From NCBI GenBank assembly GCA_036940085.1, contig JALLBK010000120.1:1-35412 (forward strand): a stretch of 35,412 nucleotides of DNA, read 5' to 3'. The notes below the pieces were generated by a model. That model did no database searches. It was not told where the DNA came from and saw only the letters and a program-made list of their open reading frames with translations. This DNA comes from Discostella pseudostelligera (lineage: Eukaryota; Bacillariophyta; Thalassiosirophyceae; Thalassiosirales; Thalassiosiraceae). Both the position numbers and the translations under genes were made by a program. Positions 19,951-29,239 of the stretch are shown in pieces (position 1 is the stretch's first letter; each line of letters begins with the position of its first letter).

Positions 19951-20316
19951 ACACTTTATTTCTATCCAAGATAGTTTCGCATCCAATGACTAGGTTGACG
20001 GCCACATCAGACGATAAAGCTTTGTGACGCTCAGAACACAATCGTTGATACCTTAGTATATATCGCCGAACATCCGAGCCTGACAGATATCTATCAATGT
20101 CTTCATGGTCGAAGAAGAGAGGGTGGTAGTGACTTAAGTCGTCTACTGAAGGGAGCAGATCAAGGTATGCCCACCAGCGACTTTGCTCGTTGAGTACAAA
20201 TCGTTCATGAAGGAGATAAAGTTGCAGGGCATCAGATCCATCAATGTGTTGAGAGCTTTGTTGCATTAAGTACTTTCGTAGGAGTGCCGCTAATGCAGAA
20301 GACTTGTCTATACCTT
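19951..20316 (-). pseudogene. Partial SET-domain methyltransferase (second copy), both ends missing
   Basis: The minus-strand frame runs from just below the complete SET gene's stop to the N at 19950; its first ATG is at 20266, but family-like sequence may begin earlier. It encodes ALQLYLLHERFVLNEQSRWWAYLDLLP, PLFFDHEDIDRYL-GSDVR and a helical stretch, the usual middle of SETD3/Rubisco-LSMT-type SET proteins (the iSET-flanking part). The N-terminal GGxF segment is absent, since the upstream DNA is coding for the neighbour. The C-terminal half would lie beyond the N. It may be a duplicated fragment, or a gene broken by misassembly. The paralogous segment of the neighbour reads SHWGPYLDVLP. Confidence 0.5.
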
Positions 20317-22596
20317 CTAGTACAGTGTCGACATGTCATTTTCAACATCACGGTCTCTTTTGGGTTTGACACTCATGTGCGGTGGGAAATCAAGCTCATC
20401 CTCAGCAGTGCCTATACGGCTCAGAATTTTTCGTTCCTCCAATCGAAATCGCAAGGCCAAAGACAGTTGATTTCTACCCTGCAATTCGGCTTGCTGGAGT
20501 TGTAAGCACAAGGCCGTCTCGGTATCGCCTTGTCCTTCCAAGCTTGCAATAACCCGTCTGGCGGCTGTACGCAATGCGTTTGTTACAATACTAGCACTTC
20601 CTGGATATCGTGCACATCGAATTTCCACCATCTCGACATCTTCCGTATGAATGGCCGCGATGCATTTCTCTCTCAGCGAGGTGAATGGTTGCCCGTATTC
20701 TTTCTCAATTTGTATCCAATCGGGGTTACCACTATCGCTGAGTACAAGGGAGGTAATGGCCAAGGCATCCGAGGCAGGTTTCCGCCCCACATCGTCTCCG
20801 TCGTCAATTACGTCCAAGTTAGATTTTACGCACACATCATTCAGCGCTTCTAACTTTGTTTCCTCCGGATGAATTAAATGTAGTACCTTTAATGCTCGTA
20901 ACAGTAGCGCCACATTTTCATCGAATCTCCCAACAGCAGCATCTCGACGGAGGAAGTAGGAACCCGAGATGATGGCACAATTGTTGGGATTTTCATTAGG
21001 CACAAAACCGTGGGCTTCCAAGAACAGAGAACTGTCTACTGGTCCATAATCTTCGAATAGATGTATCGTTGTTGTTGCTCTTTCTCCTGCCGATGTTGGC
21101 GGAAGAAAAACATCCCTGTCCGAGCGGACGGTAATCGAATTGCTTTCCGAAAGAGTGTGGAATAAGGTGAATGGAGCCTTGATATAATGACGACTATCAT
21201 TTTCGCTCGTATCTGCCGGTTCCACATAGGGTGCATAATTGATCATATCTGCCAACGGAGTTAAACTTGAACGAGCAATGAAGGGAAACCATTTGTTTGG
21301 TTATCGTCAATTTAAAAGTTCTCTGCTGCAACCAAAAGCCAAGGATGAACAGTTGACTCACTATTTTCTTCCATGGAGCACCATTGCTCGACTGGCAACA
21401 ATCCCAACAAATCGATGGAAGGTTTCAAAGCTCGTACAAGAATCAAGTAGAGTTGCGATGGACGCAGTACTCATATCTGAAAGCGAGGATGATGTTGTCA
21501 TCATCTCGTCAAGTTTGACATCGATCATATCCCGAATCACACTCTGTAATGAAATCTCAGCATTCGTCGTCGTTGCTGCATCAGCCCTACCACCATTCTC
21601 CTCATCCTCATGAGTGATTCCAAACAATCGTTCCAACAATCGTTTGGAATTCCGTCCGACAAATTCAAGATTGGTATCGGACAATGCTTCATACTCCTCA
21701 TCACCAAAAGTATCCAACCGTGGTATCAAATATTGTGGCAACACATCCAAATATGGTCCCCAATGACTATCCTCCTCAATTACTAAATTATTGGATAATG
21801 GGTGCGCATTGTACAATCGATGATGACAGTCCTCAACCATGAGATGCATGGCAATGGCTACATCTTGTTCGACTAATCCCATGGAATTGTGTCGAGATAG
21901 TCCTACACCGTGTTGTTGTTGATTAGGATTGGATCGTAGCAAGATATTACTGACATTGGAATAGAAGGATGGGAGGTAATATGGACTAGATTCGATGGTG
22001 TACATGTCCAGGATGGAATTGACTGATAGAATTAGGGAGGAGGGTACAGTGAAGAGTGGATCAAGGCGCTTTATGAAAGTGGTGGTGTTGGATGATTGAG
22101 AGTTTAATGATGATCTGTCGGTGTCGTCGTTGTTGGCTGTAACAGTGGTGGTAGGGGTGCATTGTCCATTTGAATTTTCATCTGATAGACATTCATTTAA
22201 CCCAACATCGACTGCAGCTGCTGCCACATCTGCTGCTGTCAATGTTGGGGGTGGTAGCGGCAATGCCAATCCCCATCCACCAAATTCAGGGAATTGTTGA
22301 ATTGTTACATTGACAGCAGTTTCAGTATTGCCATCATCTCTACCTCGAACTTTTATCGGATGAAATATCCCACCGTTATCAATGAACCATTTTAAAAATG
22401 CCTCTTTACGAATTTCATTCTCTTCAAGATGGTTGTCGTCGGTGGTGGATGGGGTTGTTGGAAGATATTCGCCTTCATCTGCGTCGGCGGCGACGACGCC
22501 GAGTGCTCCACCACAACCATGGACAATGCCGACGACGACGACGATGGCAAGAAATAGAAGAAGACGCATCAATTGAATGCTGCCCACCGACGCCAT
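20317..22596 (-). CDS. SET-domain protein methyltransferase (SETD3/LSMT type) with signal peptide
   Basis: Two exons, 22596-21362 and 21265-20317, phase 2; 727 residues. The join gives VASRAMVLHGRK-YLTPLADMINYAP, matching the SRxF...YLxPLxDMxNH block of the family, which fixes a splice that raw frames hide. The N-terminal part has FLKWFIDNGG and SHWGPYLDVLP. The C-terminal part resembles the Rubisco-LSMT substrate-binding domain (LALRFRLEERKILSRI). These enzymes methylate lysine or histidine on proteins such as Rubisco, ribosomal proteins or actin. Two oddities are seen: a strong N-terminal signal peptide (hydrophobic about residues 10-28), implying entry to the ER or, with further signals, the plastid; and Tyr in place of the conserved His of the NH motif. 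Ser/Thr/Asn-rich inserts interrupt the SET fold. Confidence 0.8.
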
Positions 22597-23068
22597 AGTA
22601 TCATCTTATCGCATCGGCATCATCTCACTAGCGCCAGTCCATGACGATGGGGGATGGCGGCAGTGGCGGCGGCGGCCGTCATCGTCATAATAATGTGCAT
22701 ATGGATATGGATTTGGATTTTCATTTTGCTTCCGTTTGCTGGGCACTTGAAAGAGGGTGCTGTTCGTTGAAGTGATTCGTCAGCCAGCTGAAGTTCGCAC
22801 TTAAGGACGGCTGACGTGGTCGCTATGACAGTCGCGCCGCAAGGACGTTTGAGGGAGGTTACTGACGTCACATAAGGAAATCCAAGGTCAGTCTGACGCA
22901 ATGGGAACAGATGCGAACGCAAGCAGCATGCGACAGAGTCACCCAAGGGAAAGTAAGGCAGGGTCAACATCAACAGAAAGGTACTAAGTAGATATCTCTC
23001 TAGAGAGATCAACCAGATCAACCATGCCCTGCTTTCATCACCATCACCCAGCACCAGCAGCATGAACC
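22597..23068. other. Divergent promoter region, SET / PAS-like genes
   Basis: 472 bases between two divergent starts. A 163-codon minus-strand frame crosses it but has no recognisable domain and runs into the neighbouring gene's start, so it is not called. TGACGT-type elements are listed separately. Confidence 0.5.
22812..22899. promoter_or_regulatory. Cluster of TGACGT/ACGTCA/TGACGC (CCRE-like) elements
   Basis: TGACGT at 22812-22817, the palindrome TGACGTCA at 22863-22870, and TGACGC at 22894-22899. These three words are the CCRE1, CCRE2 and CCRE3 cores described for the CO2-responsive carbonic anhydrase promoter of the diatom Phaeodactylum; TGACGT is also bound by aureochromes. Function here is inferred. 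Confidence 0.45.
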
Positions 23069-25231
23069 ATGAACTCAAATCATCGCAGATCGCAGCAGCA
23101 CCAATATTCATATAATAATATCAAAACCATGAGCTCCAGACACCCACATCCCATCGTTAAGCATTCATCCAAACCATTATTACAACCACTGTCATTATGG
23201 CGCGGAAGCCGCAAAGGCTACAGCGCCGATGTCGACGACGCCCATCTGGATCCGGAGGACGTCGATGACGAGAACGACGATGATGATGAAGTCCGCATCC
23301 GCAGCAAAACCGTCGTCGTTGACAAACAAGACGGCAATTCTAATCCTATCACCACCACTGCCTGCCGCATAGAATTCTATTCTCACATATTACCCAAACG
23401 GCGATATCGACACAATGACAGTAATAATAATAGAACGGAGCAGCAGCAGACACAACTTACGCGCCGCCGGCAGCGGGTAGGGGGCAACAACAAGAACAAG
23501 AAGCGTCCGCATTATTTGACAGCAACAGCAACAACACATCCTGATATTGATTTAAGTCTCGTGCCGTTATTATCTTCAAGGGAACTTGATCGACGAATGG
23601 TGACAATGAAGACGGGCAGTAGCAGTAGAGGTAGTGGTGCCTATTCTCCAACCATTCCAACAACAGCAAGCTCATCGTCAACATTGTCAGAAAAATGGCC
23701 ATCCTCAATATCTTCATCATCAGAAAATATAAATAGTGACTCCGAGAAGAAGAAGGATGGAACAGGTTGTAGATTTAAGGAGGGTTTTGGAAACGAACAA
23801 ATGAATATTAGCACGGCCTCCCCTCCTTCTTCGGACATCATCACCAAGGCACGTCCACTAGCAGTGGTAGATTATGGTTCCATTGAACTTGACATGTCTG
23901 GATCATTACTTGATTCGATTTACAAGATTGGTCCTCCTTCTGCGGGTGCTGCAAGGAAGAATGATGGGGGTTTTACTACTACGGATTGGACGAGGATGAA
24001 ACGACATCGTGCTTTTCCTTCCAGTCACCATCACCACCATGAGGATGATAAGTTGTCCCCCCGGAGTAAGAGAAGGAACGATACTACGACTACAACTACT
24101 GAGACTGCTGCTACTGCACTACACAGCAGTCAGATAGCTAGGACGAAAAAAGCTCCAGTTCCAGCAGACGACGAGGTGGTAAAAGAAGAAGGATGCAATA
24201 GTTCTTCCACTGACCCTCCTGTCCATGGATCAACGCACTATTCAATATCAAGCAGCAAACCAAATTTGGAGAACATTGCATCGACTGCTTCTTCTGGTGC
24301 TCTACAGGTGCAAGCCATCTCATCCGCTTCGGCATCGTTGAGGTCGATTCTTGGTCATAGACCAACGATGAACGAGGGTACCACGGAGGAACAGACAAGT
24401 ACTAAGAGAGACACCGCCATCATTTCTACCACCAAGCCGGTGGAAGCAGGGAGAATGCTAGGCCATCCACTTCCTACAATTTCCAAGATCCCATGTACAT
24501 TGGAAGCGGCCATATCATTTTCTCCCTTTGCACGGTAAGTCATTCTCGATCTCATCATTGACATTGACCATTGAAATCATTGCTTTCGTTATCTTTTCTC
24601 ATGAGTTGATTCTTTTCCGTCGCGCATCTACTTTACCAGAGTTTTAATTTGTGCACAACCTCCCTACACAGTAGTGCACACCAATGCTGCATACATTTCC
24701 TTGGTGCAACAACGATCGTTGAGCAAACCATGTTTAGTAGGAGGAGCATTCTCCGACACTACAGAGCAACTCGAGGGAGAAAGTTCCGAGACCTACGTAG
24801 CGAGGATGGTCATGGAGCATATGGATGCATTGGATCATTCTGACGACGACGACGACGACGACAATGGTGAGATTGTTGCGAGAAGAGCTTCCAGAAGCCA
24901 TCAGCCACGATCTGGATTATTCTATTACATTTATCCTGTATTGGCTGTGGATGATCCCTACAGTCAATTCTTACGTGGGTATAAGCATGATTTTGAACGT
25001 CGACAATCTGTTACGAGCAGTTGCCCATCGTTGCGTGATACAGCAGCTGTAGCAGAAGCAGGAGCAGCACCGGCATCATCCACCACTACAAGCATCAGCA
25101 TCCTCGATTCATCACACATTGTCGAACCGGGAGGAACTGCCTCTTTTGGTAGTAGTAGGATCACTTCTCCCACCCAAATTCGATCGCAGTATCTTTTGCA
25201 AATTGAGCCGGATGGCCGCTATCCATACTGA
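23069..25231 (+). CDS. Orphan protein with a PAS-like segment
   Basis: Two exons, 23069-24534 and 24640-25231, phase 2, intron 105 nt; 685 residues. The join gives SPFA-R-VLICAQPPYTVVHTNAAYISLV, which has the look of a PAS N-terminal strand pair (AxxPYxVxxxNxAF). The later FYYIYPVLAVDDPYSQFL and SQYLLQIEPDG could be later PAS strands. The first 480 residues are Ser/Thr/Asn/His-rich, with basic and acidic clusters, and are probably disordered. No DNA-binding, kinase or LOV cysteine motif was found. PAS folds sense light, redox or small molecules or mediate dimerisation; nothing more can be said. Start choice is open: an in-frame ATG at 23129 with a better context (AAAACC) is an alternative, and a short overlapping out-of-frame ATG lies at 23062. 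Confidence 0.6.
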
Positions 25232-25617
25232 AGATAATCAGAGAATGAGTGGGTCTGTTGATGTTTAGATTGTCTTAATGAAATAGATATTCAACTTGGG
25301 TTGCATATAATAATATTATATCATCATCACAGTTTTGCCCTCTCGCAGCCTCTCGCTCGTGTCCGGCTGTGTCGCCTCCACGTGTTTTCTGTGTAATATA
25401 TTTCCCGCCAAAAAGTGCGTGTGACGTATGCATGCTGCGACACGTTCGCGCTGATGACGTCGGCTGACTCAGTGCATGTAAGCCCGCCAGCGGCAAAAGA
25501 TGTGGTTCGGGTGACGATGACGATGACGATGAATCGGAAGACAAAGTGGTGGTATTTATCGGTCCATCCAATCTATAGATCTCGGCATAAAATTCCATTA
25601 CCGCATAGTACAGCAAC
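25232..25617. other. Lhc promoter region
   Basis: No gene. It holds the G-box, TTTCCCGCC and TGACGT elements listed separately, followed by GATGAC repeats at about 25514-25532. Confidence 0.5.
25379..25471 (+). promoter_or_regulatory. Lhc upstream element cluster: G-box, TTTCCCGCC, two TGACGT, TGACTCA
   Basis: CACGTG at 25379-25384, TTTCCCGCCAAAA at 25401-25413, TGACGT at 25422-25427 and 25455-25460, and the AP-1-like TGACTCA at 25465-25471. All lie 147-239 bp before the Lhc ATG. TGACGT is a known diatom bZIP/aureochrome site; CACGTG is the general bHLH/bZIP core. Confidence 0.5.
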
Positions 25618-26313
25618 ATGAAAGCCGCTACACTCACCCTCCTCGCCGCCGGCTCTGCCGCTGCATTTGCTCCTGAACATGTTTTGACTACCACAACTGC
25701 TTCATTATCGTCACTCTCCATGTCGTCCAACGACAACAAAGAGATGTCCAAAGCATTGCCATTTGCACCCCGTCCCAAATTGCTCGATGGTACTCTTCCA
25801 GGAGATGTAGGCTTCGACCCCTTTGGCTTCGGTGGCGCTGATAAGCAATCACTCATTCAAATGCGTGAAGCTGAATTGAAGCATTCTCGACTTGCCATGT
25901 TGGCAGCTGTGGGATGGCCACTTGCCGAACTTTGGGATAAAAGTATTGCCGGCGTTTTCGGTTTGGAACCAGCGTTGACAAGCACTGGTTCAAGTCCCAG
26001 TCTGTTGAATGGTGGATTAGACAAGATTGAACCTGACTATTGGATTATCGTAGCGGCGATTGCCGGTTTGGCGGAATTGTCCAACTTTGAAACGAAGGAG
26101 AAGCAAGGGAAGGCCTACATTCCGGGTGATTGTGGATTTGATCCGCTGGGATTCATGCCAAAGGATAAAGAGGGTATGTTGGCCATGCAAACGAAGGAAA
26201 TTAAGCATGGACGTATTGCCATGATGGCCATTTTGGGATATGTTGTACAGGAGGCGTTGTATCGGAGTCCGGTTACTGACGAGACTCCCTTCTTTTTCAA
26301 GTCTATTCTTTAA
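25618..26313 (+). CDS. Chlorophyll a/c light-harvesting (Lhc) protein, plastid
   Basis: Single exon, 231 residues. The leader MKAATLTLLAAGSAAA-FAPEH is a signal peptide with an AFAP cleavage site, the standard diatom plastid import signal across four membranes. The mature protein has PGDVGFDPFGF, then helix 1 AELKHSRLAMLAAVGWPLAEL, helix 2 PDYWIIVAAIAGLAELSNFE and helix 3 KEIKHGRIAMMAILGYVVQE. Helices 1 and 3 carry the Glu/Arg pairs that ligate chlorophyll and cross-brace the fold. A second GDCGFDPLGF motif precedes helix 3. It binds chlorophyll and probably fucoxanthin in the thylakoid. The subfamily is uncertain: the WPLAEL helix 1 is unlike a typical Lhcf and could fit an Lhcr, Lhcz or RedCAP-type member. 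Confidence 0.92.
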   Translation: MKAATLTLLAAGSAAAFAPEHVLTTTTASLSSLSMSSNDNKEMSKALPFAPRPKLLDGTLPGDVGFDPFGFGGADKQSLIQMREAELKHSRLAMLAAVGWPLAELWDKSIAGVFGLEPALTSTGSSPSLLNGGLDKIEPDYWIIVAAIAGLAELSNFETKEKQGKAYIPGDCGFDPLGFMPKDKEGMLAMQTKEIKHGRIAMMAILGYVVQEALYRSPVTDETPFFFKSIL

Positions 26314-26658
26314 TTACATGAAGTATGATGTATTGTAAAAATTAGAAGCTATCTTATGATAATGAGTATTTAATTTCATTCAATTCGCATCTTCGAATAT
26401 TGCAGGTAAACAGCTTCGTCTGAAGAAGAATTCGTTCTGCTAGTAGGAGGTGCGTGCATGTGATGTGCGCCGTGCTGGCAATATTTACGCCACATCCACC
26501 CAGCACAACACTGAGTCATCGTCATCGATGTGTGCAATATCTATTGCAACGACCTGCGACGACATAAATCGACTCCATTCCAGTTCAGCTACAATAGTAA
26601 TCCTACCTTACTGGCAAATTTCGATAGACAGGTGATCAATATTTCAGCATCACATTAC
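26314..26658. other. Lhc 3' end and upstream region of the next gene
   Basis: AT-rich, no gene of its own. The frame of the next gene is open from 26530, but its first 43 codons lack any leader character, so they are treated as 5' UTR. Confidence 0.4.
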
Positions 26659-27294
26659 ATGAATAAATCCGCAGCGCTGCGCGTAGCGGTACTCGCTCAC
26701 TCTGTGTTGCCGTCGCTGGTAATGTGCCATCCACATTTTGCAAGAAAATATTCAGATAGAAGTAGAAGAGCAGCTTTCGTGCCACCGACACAGCTTCGAT
26801 CTTTATTGCACCGGCAGCACCGAGCTTTTGCAATTGACAATGCAATGAGAACATCGGACGTACCATTATTTATGACACCATCAGATTCAATATCATCATT
26901 TGCAGCACCATCTAGCAGTCTACCGTTGGAAGTTTCACCTGAACAATTATCCAACAATCTACAAATCGAGCAATTAAGTCCAACCACAACCATCATCGTA
27001 TTTTTGATTGGCATCATACCATTTCTCTGGGCCACTTACGAATTCTGGCGACGAATAGCTGTCGGTGCATCTTTTGGTACTGGGTCTGATTCCGTAGTTA
27101 TCCCCTCTCCTTTTAAGGATGTCAACGATGATTTGATAACTATCGGTGAAGATAATAATCCAAATAGTTCACGTGGAAGAAGGACGTTGGACAAAGGAGC
27201 GCTAACGGTGGCATATGTATTGTTCACAGTTGCGGGAGGGTCTGTTGCCATAGCGATAGCGAGTGTGCTGATGAGTCCGCAGCCTCCTCTATGA
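26659..27294 (+). CDS. Plastid-targeted two-helix membrane protein of unknown function
   Basis: 211 residues from the ATG at 26659. The N-terminus ([21 protein letters not shown]) is hydrophobic like a signal peptide, and a later RRAAFVPPT resembles an ASAFAP plastid site, so plastid targeting is likely though the spacing is longer than usual. Two transmembrane helices follow: [22 protein letters not shown] (about 122-145) and [24 protein letters not shown] near the C-terminus. Between them lies a conserved-looking [19 protein letters not shown] segment. I recognise no named family. It follows the Lhc gene on the same strand, which may be chance. The upstream in-frame ATG at 26530 would add 43 residues without a leader. 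Confidence 0.6.
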   Translation: MNKSAALRVAVLAHSVLPSLVMCHPHFARKYSDRSRRAAFVPPTQLRSLLHRQHRAFAIDNAMRTSDVPLFMTPSDSISSFAAPSSSLPLEVSPEQLSNNLQIEQLSPTTTIIVFLIGIIPFLWATYEFWRRIAVGASFGTGSDSVVIPSPFKDVNDDLITIGEDNNPNSSRGRRTLDKGALTVAYVLFTVAGGSVAIAIASVLMSPQPPL

Positions 27295-27489
27295 GGTTGA
27301 ATGAAATTAATTGACGTTGCAGCTGATAAACGATGAAGAAATAATATCACTCATGCTAATTAGATTGAAATCAAACACGCTAATAAGTACAGTTCATCCT
27401 ACCACTATCGTGCACCAAGCTATCCCGGCAACCAGAATACCACGCTATCGTAATGTCGCTATCCTACTCTTTGCTCCTAATTACCACTC

Positions 27490-28395
27490 TCATTTTTCTG
27501 CATTCGACCAGTGTCCGCCAGTAGAATTACTCAACGCTTTCCCATGTTCAATTCTATCCTGCAACGCCTGCCTTCGATGAGTTTGTTGTTTCCCCCAAAA
27601 TTCCGCACGATGCATCGCTCTGCCCTTCTGAACGTCTTCTGCTTCTTCTTCGGTTGTTGTTGGCCAAGTGTTGGAATGAGCATCGGATAGAGAACCACCA
27701 CTTTCGAGACGTCGTCTCATTGATTCCTGGCGACGAATGGAGCGGCTGCGATGATGGGCCGCGTCCAATTCGTCCTCGCCGTTATGTGTTGCTACTGTAT
27801 TAGTTGTTGTTGCGTCGCTTAAGTCATCTGGCTGCTGTTTAGCATTGGTCGTCATAATTTGATAGGGACTTTTACCGGCGTTTTCATTCCTACCCAAATT
27901 AAAGATTGGGTGTAGTACATGAACATTGTTTACTCCTGCTCCGATGGAGAAAGTACACATGATAGAACGATCGTAAGTGAGTGTCAAATTCGTCGTTCGT
28001 TATCTCCCCAAAACGGCAAAATCGTTTTGCAGAGAGAACTCACCGGCGGTTGTACTCAGGATGAAACTCCCAAGCGCTCCTCCGCCTAAAAGAGAGAGAA
28101 GAAATGTGTTCCTTCCCAGCGGTGGCAGGGGCTTCAAACATTTGTAAATCCAACTGTTGGCATTACTACTTGCCACTTTCCCCTTTGATGCGACCGTAGA
28201 TGATGACGACGACGATCCATCGACTGATACATATTTCTTCTGCAATGATTGTAGAATTATGTGACCACCCATTCCAACGACGGAACCCGCGCCTAATCCG
28301 AAGAGACCATTAATCCAGAGGGCACGTCGGACGTTGGTAAGTGTGCTGATGTCATCCTGGGAGAATGTGTCGGGGGGAGTAAAGGCTCGCGACAT
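27490..28395 (-). CDS. Two-helix glycine-rich membrane protein with a duplicated C-terminal motif
   Basis: Two exons, 28395-28044 and 27935-27490, phase 1, intron 108 nt; 265 residues. The join gives ILSTTAG-VNNVHVLHPIF. Helix 1 (about 29-49, NGLFGLGAGSVVGMGGHIIL) and helix 2 (about 97-118, TFLLSLLGGGALGSFILSTTAG) have glycine-zipper spacing. The soluble tail carries two related blocks, RRRLESGGSLSDAHSNTW and QDRIEHGKALSNSTGGHW, each reading R-[LI]-E-x-G-x-[SA]-L-S-x(5)-W. I do not know the family. A small organelle-membrane protein is plausible, but no targeting signal is clear. A cluster of five E2F-like sites lies 234-318 bp upstream. Confidence 0.6.
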
Positions 28396-29239
28396 GAGAG
28401 GAAATTATTGTAACTAGTGACGCTGGCGAAAAATCGGAACTATCTCTTTCTATTGCTTCTACTGCACAATCTGAAAGGGCGGTAGGCGGATGGTAGTACT
28501 AGCGAAGCCGACACCCCGTCATGGTCGACAAGAAGATGCACGTGAAGTGATAAAAGTGATACGATGATCTCGACAGCGACAGCAACAGCGACAGCGCCGG
28601 CTGTTCGATCGAGCGAGCGGTGTCATCGTTCCCGCCATTATTTTCCCGCCATACCATAGTGGCGCTTCACTTCGGCGGGAAAGTTGTTAGGGCGGGAACG
28701 TTTTGGCGCGAAAGCCAAACAGCAAACTCAATCCTCAAACCGACCTCATCATCTCGCCTTCTCACCACCAACTACCATACTTTTATTTATTATCGCATCC
28801 TCCTTCAACCTTCAAACAATGCATTGACAAATTAAGAAGGAAGCTCTATTATGTAATCGTATCTGCCATTCGATCCCCGATGTAGTGAATGCAGAGAGCA
28901 CATCTGAAACAATACGAATGCCCTCGATGAAGATGTCATAGACACACTCCATCATCACCTGATAGCGATGCAAAACCCTCATGCTACACCTATGGTAAAT
29001 CCTCACTTTGAAACTAGGGTGTGAAGTATTAACGCCACCAGTACCAAATACAGCCTGCGACAAAATCCTCACGATGTCGATTGTTGGGTATGGTGCATAT
29101 CGTAATCATCAATTAATGAATTGGTCCAGTCGTCCTGTAAACTGGATGAAATTAGCTTGTTGCTGCTGCACGTCGTCGACGTTATTGTTGCATGTTCACC
29201 CTCGAAACACTCCCCTACCATTGATCATTGATGTAGTGT
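28396..29239. other. Spacer between two minus-strand genes
   Basis: 844 bases. It contains a CAGCGA repeat (28574-28598), the E2F-like cluster and an 86-codon minus-strand frame (28812-29072) without recognisable features, which is not called. Confidence 0.45.
28629..28713. promoter_or_regulatory. E2F-like cluster: five sites in 85 bp
   Basis: TTCCCGCC (28629-28636), TTTTCCCGCC (28641-28650), GGCGGGAAA (28674-28682), GGCGGGAAC (28691-28699) and the full consensus TTTGGCGCGAAA (28702-28713). TTTSSCGC is the E2F/DP site of plants and animals. The cluster lies upstream of the minus-strand gene starting at 28395. Confidence 0.6.

Noticed and set aside
22620..23111. 163-codon minus-strand frame between the SET and PAS-like genes
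   Set aside because: It fills a divergent promoter, contains His/Met/Ala runs from simple repeats, overlaps the PAS-like start and shows no domain.
25275..25856. 193-codon minus-strand frame over the Lhc start
   Set aside because: It is antisense to the Lhc leader and first helix and has no domain of its own.
28812..29072. 86-codon minus-strand frame in the 28.4-29.2 kb spacer
   Set aside because: No domain, no clear membrane segment and no splice link to the flanking minus-strand genes.
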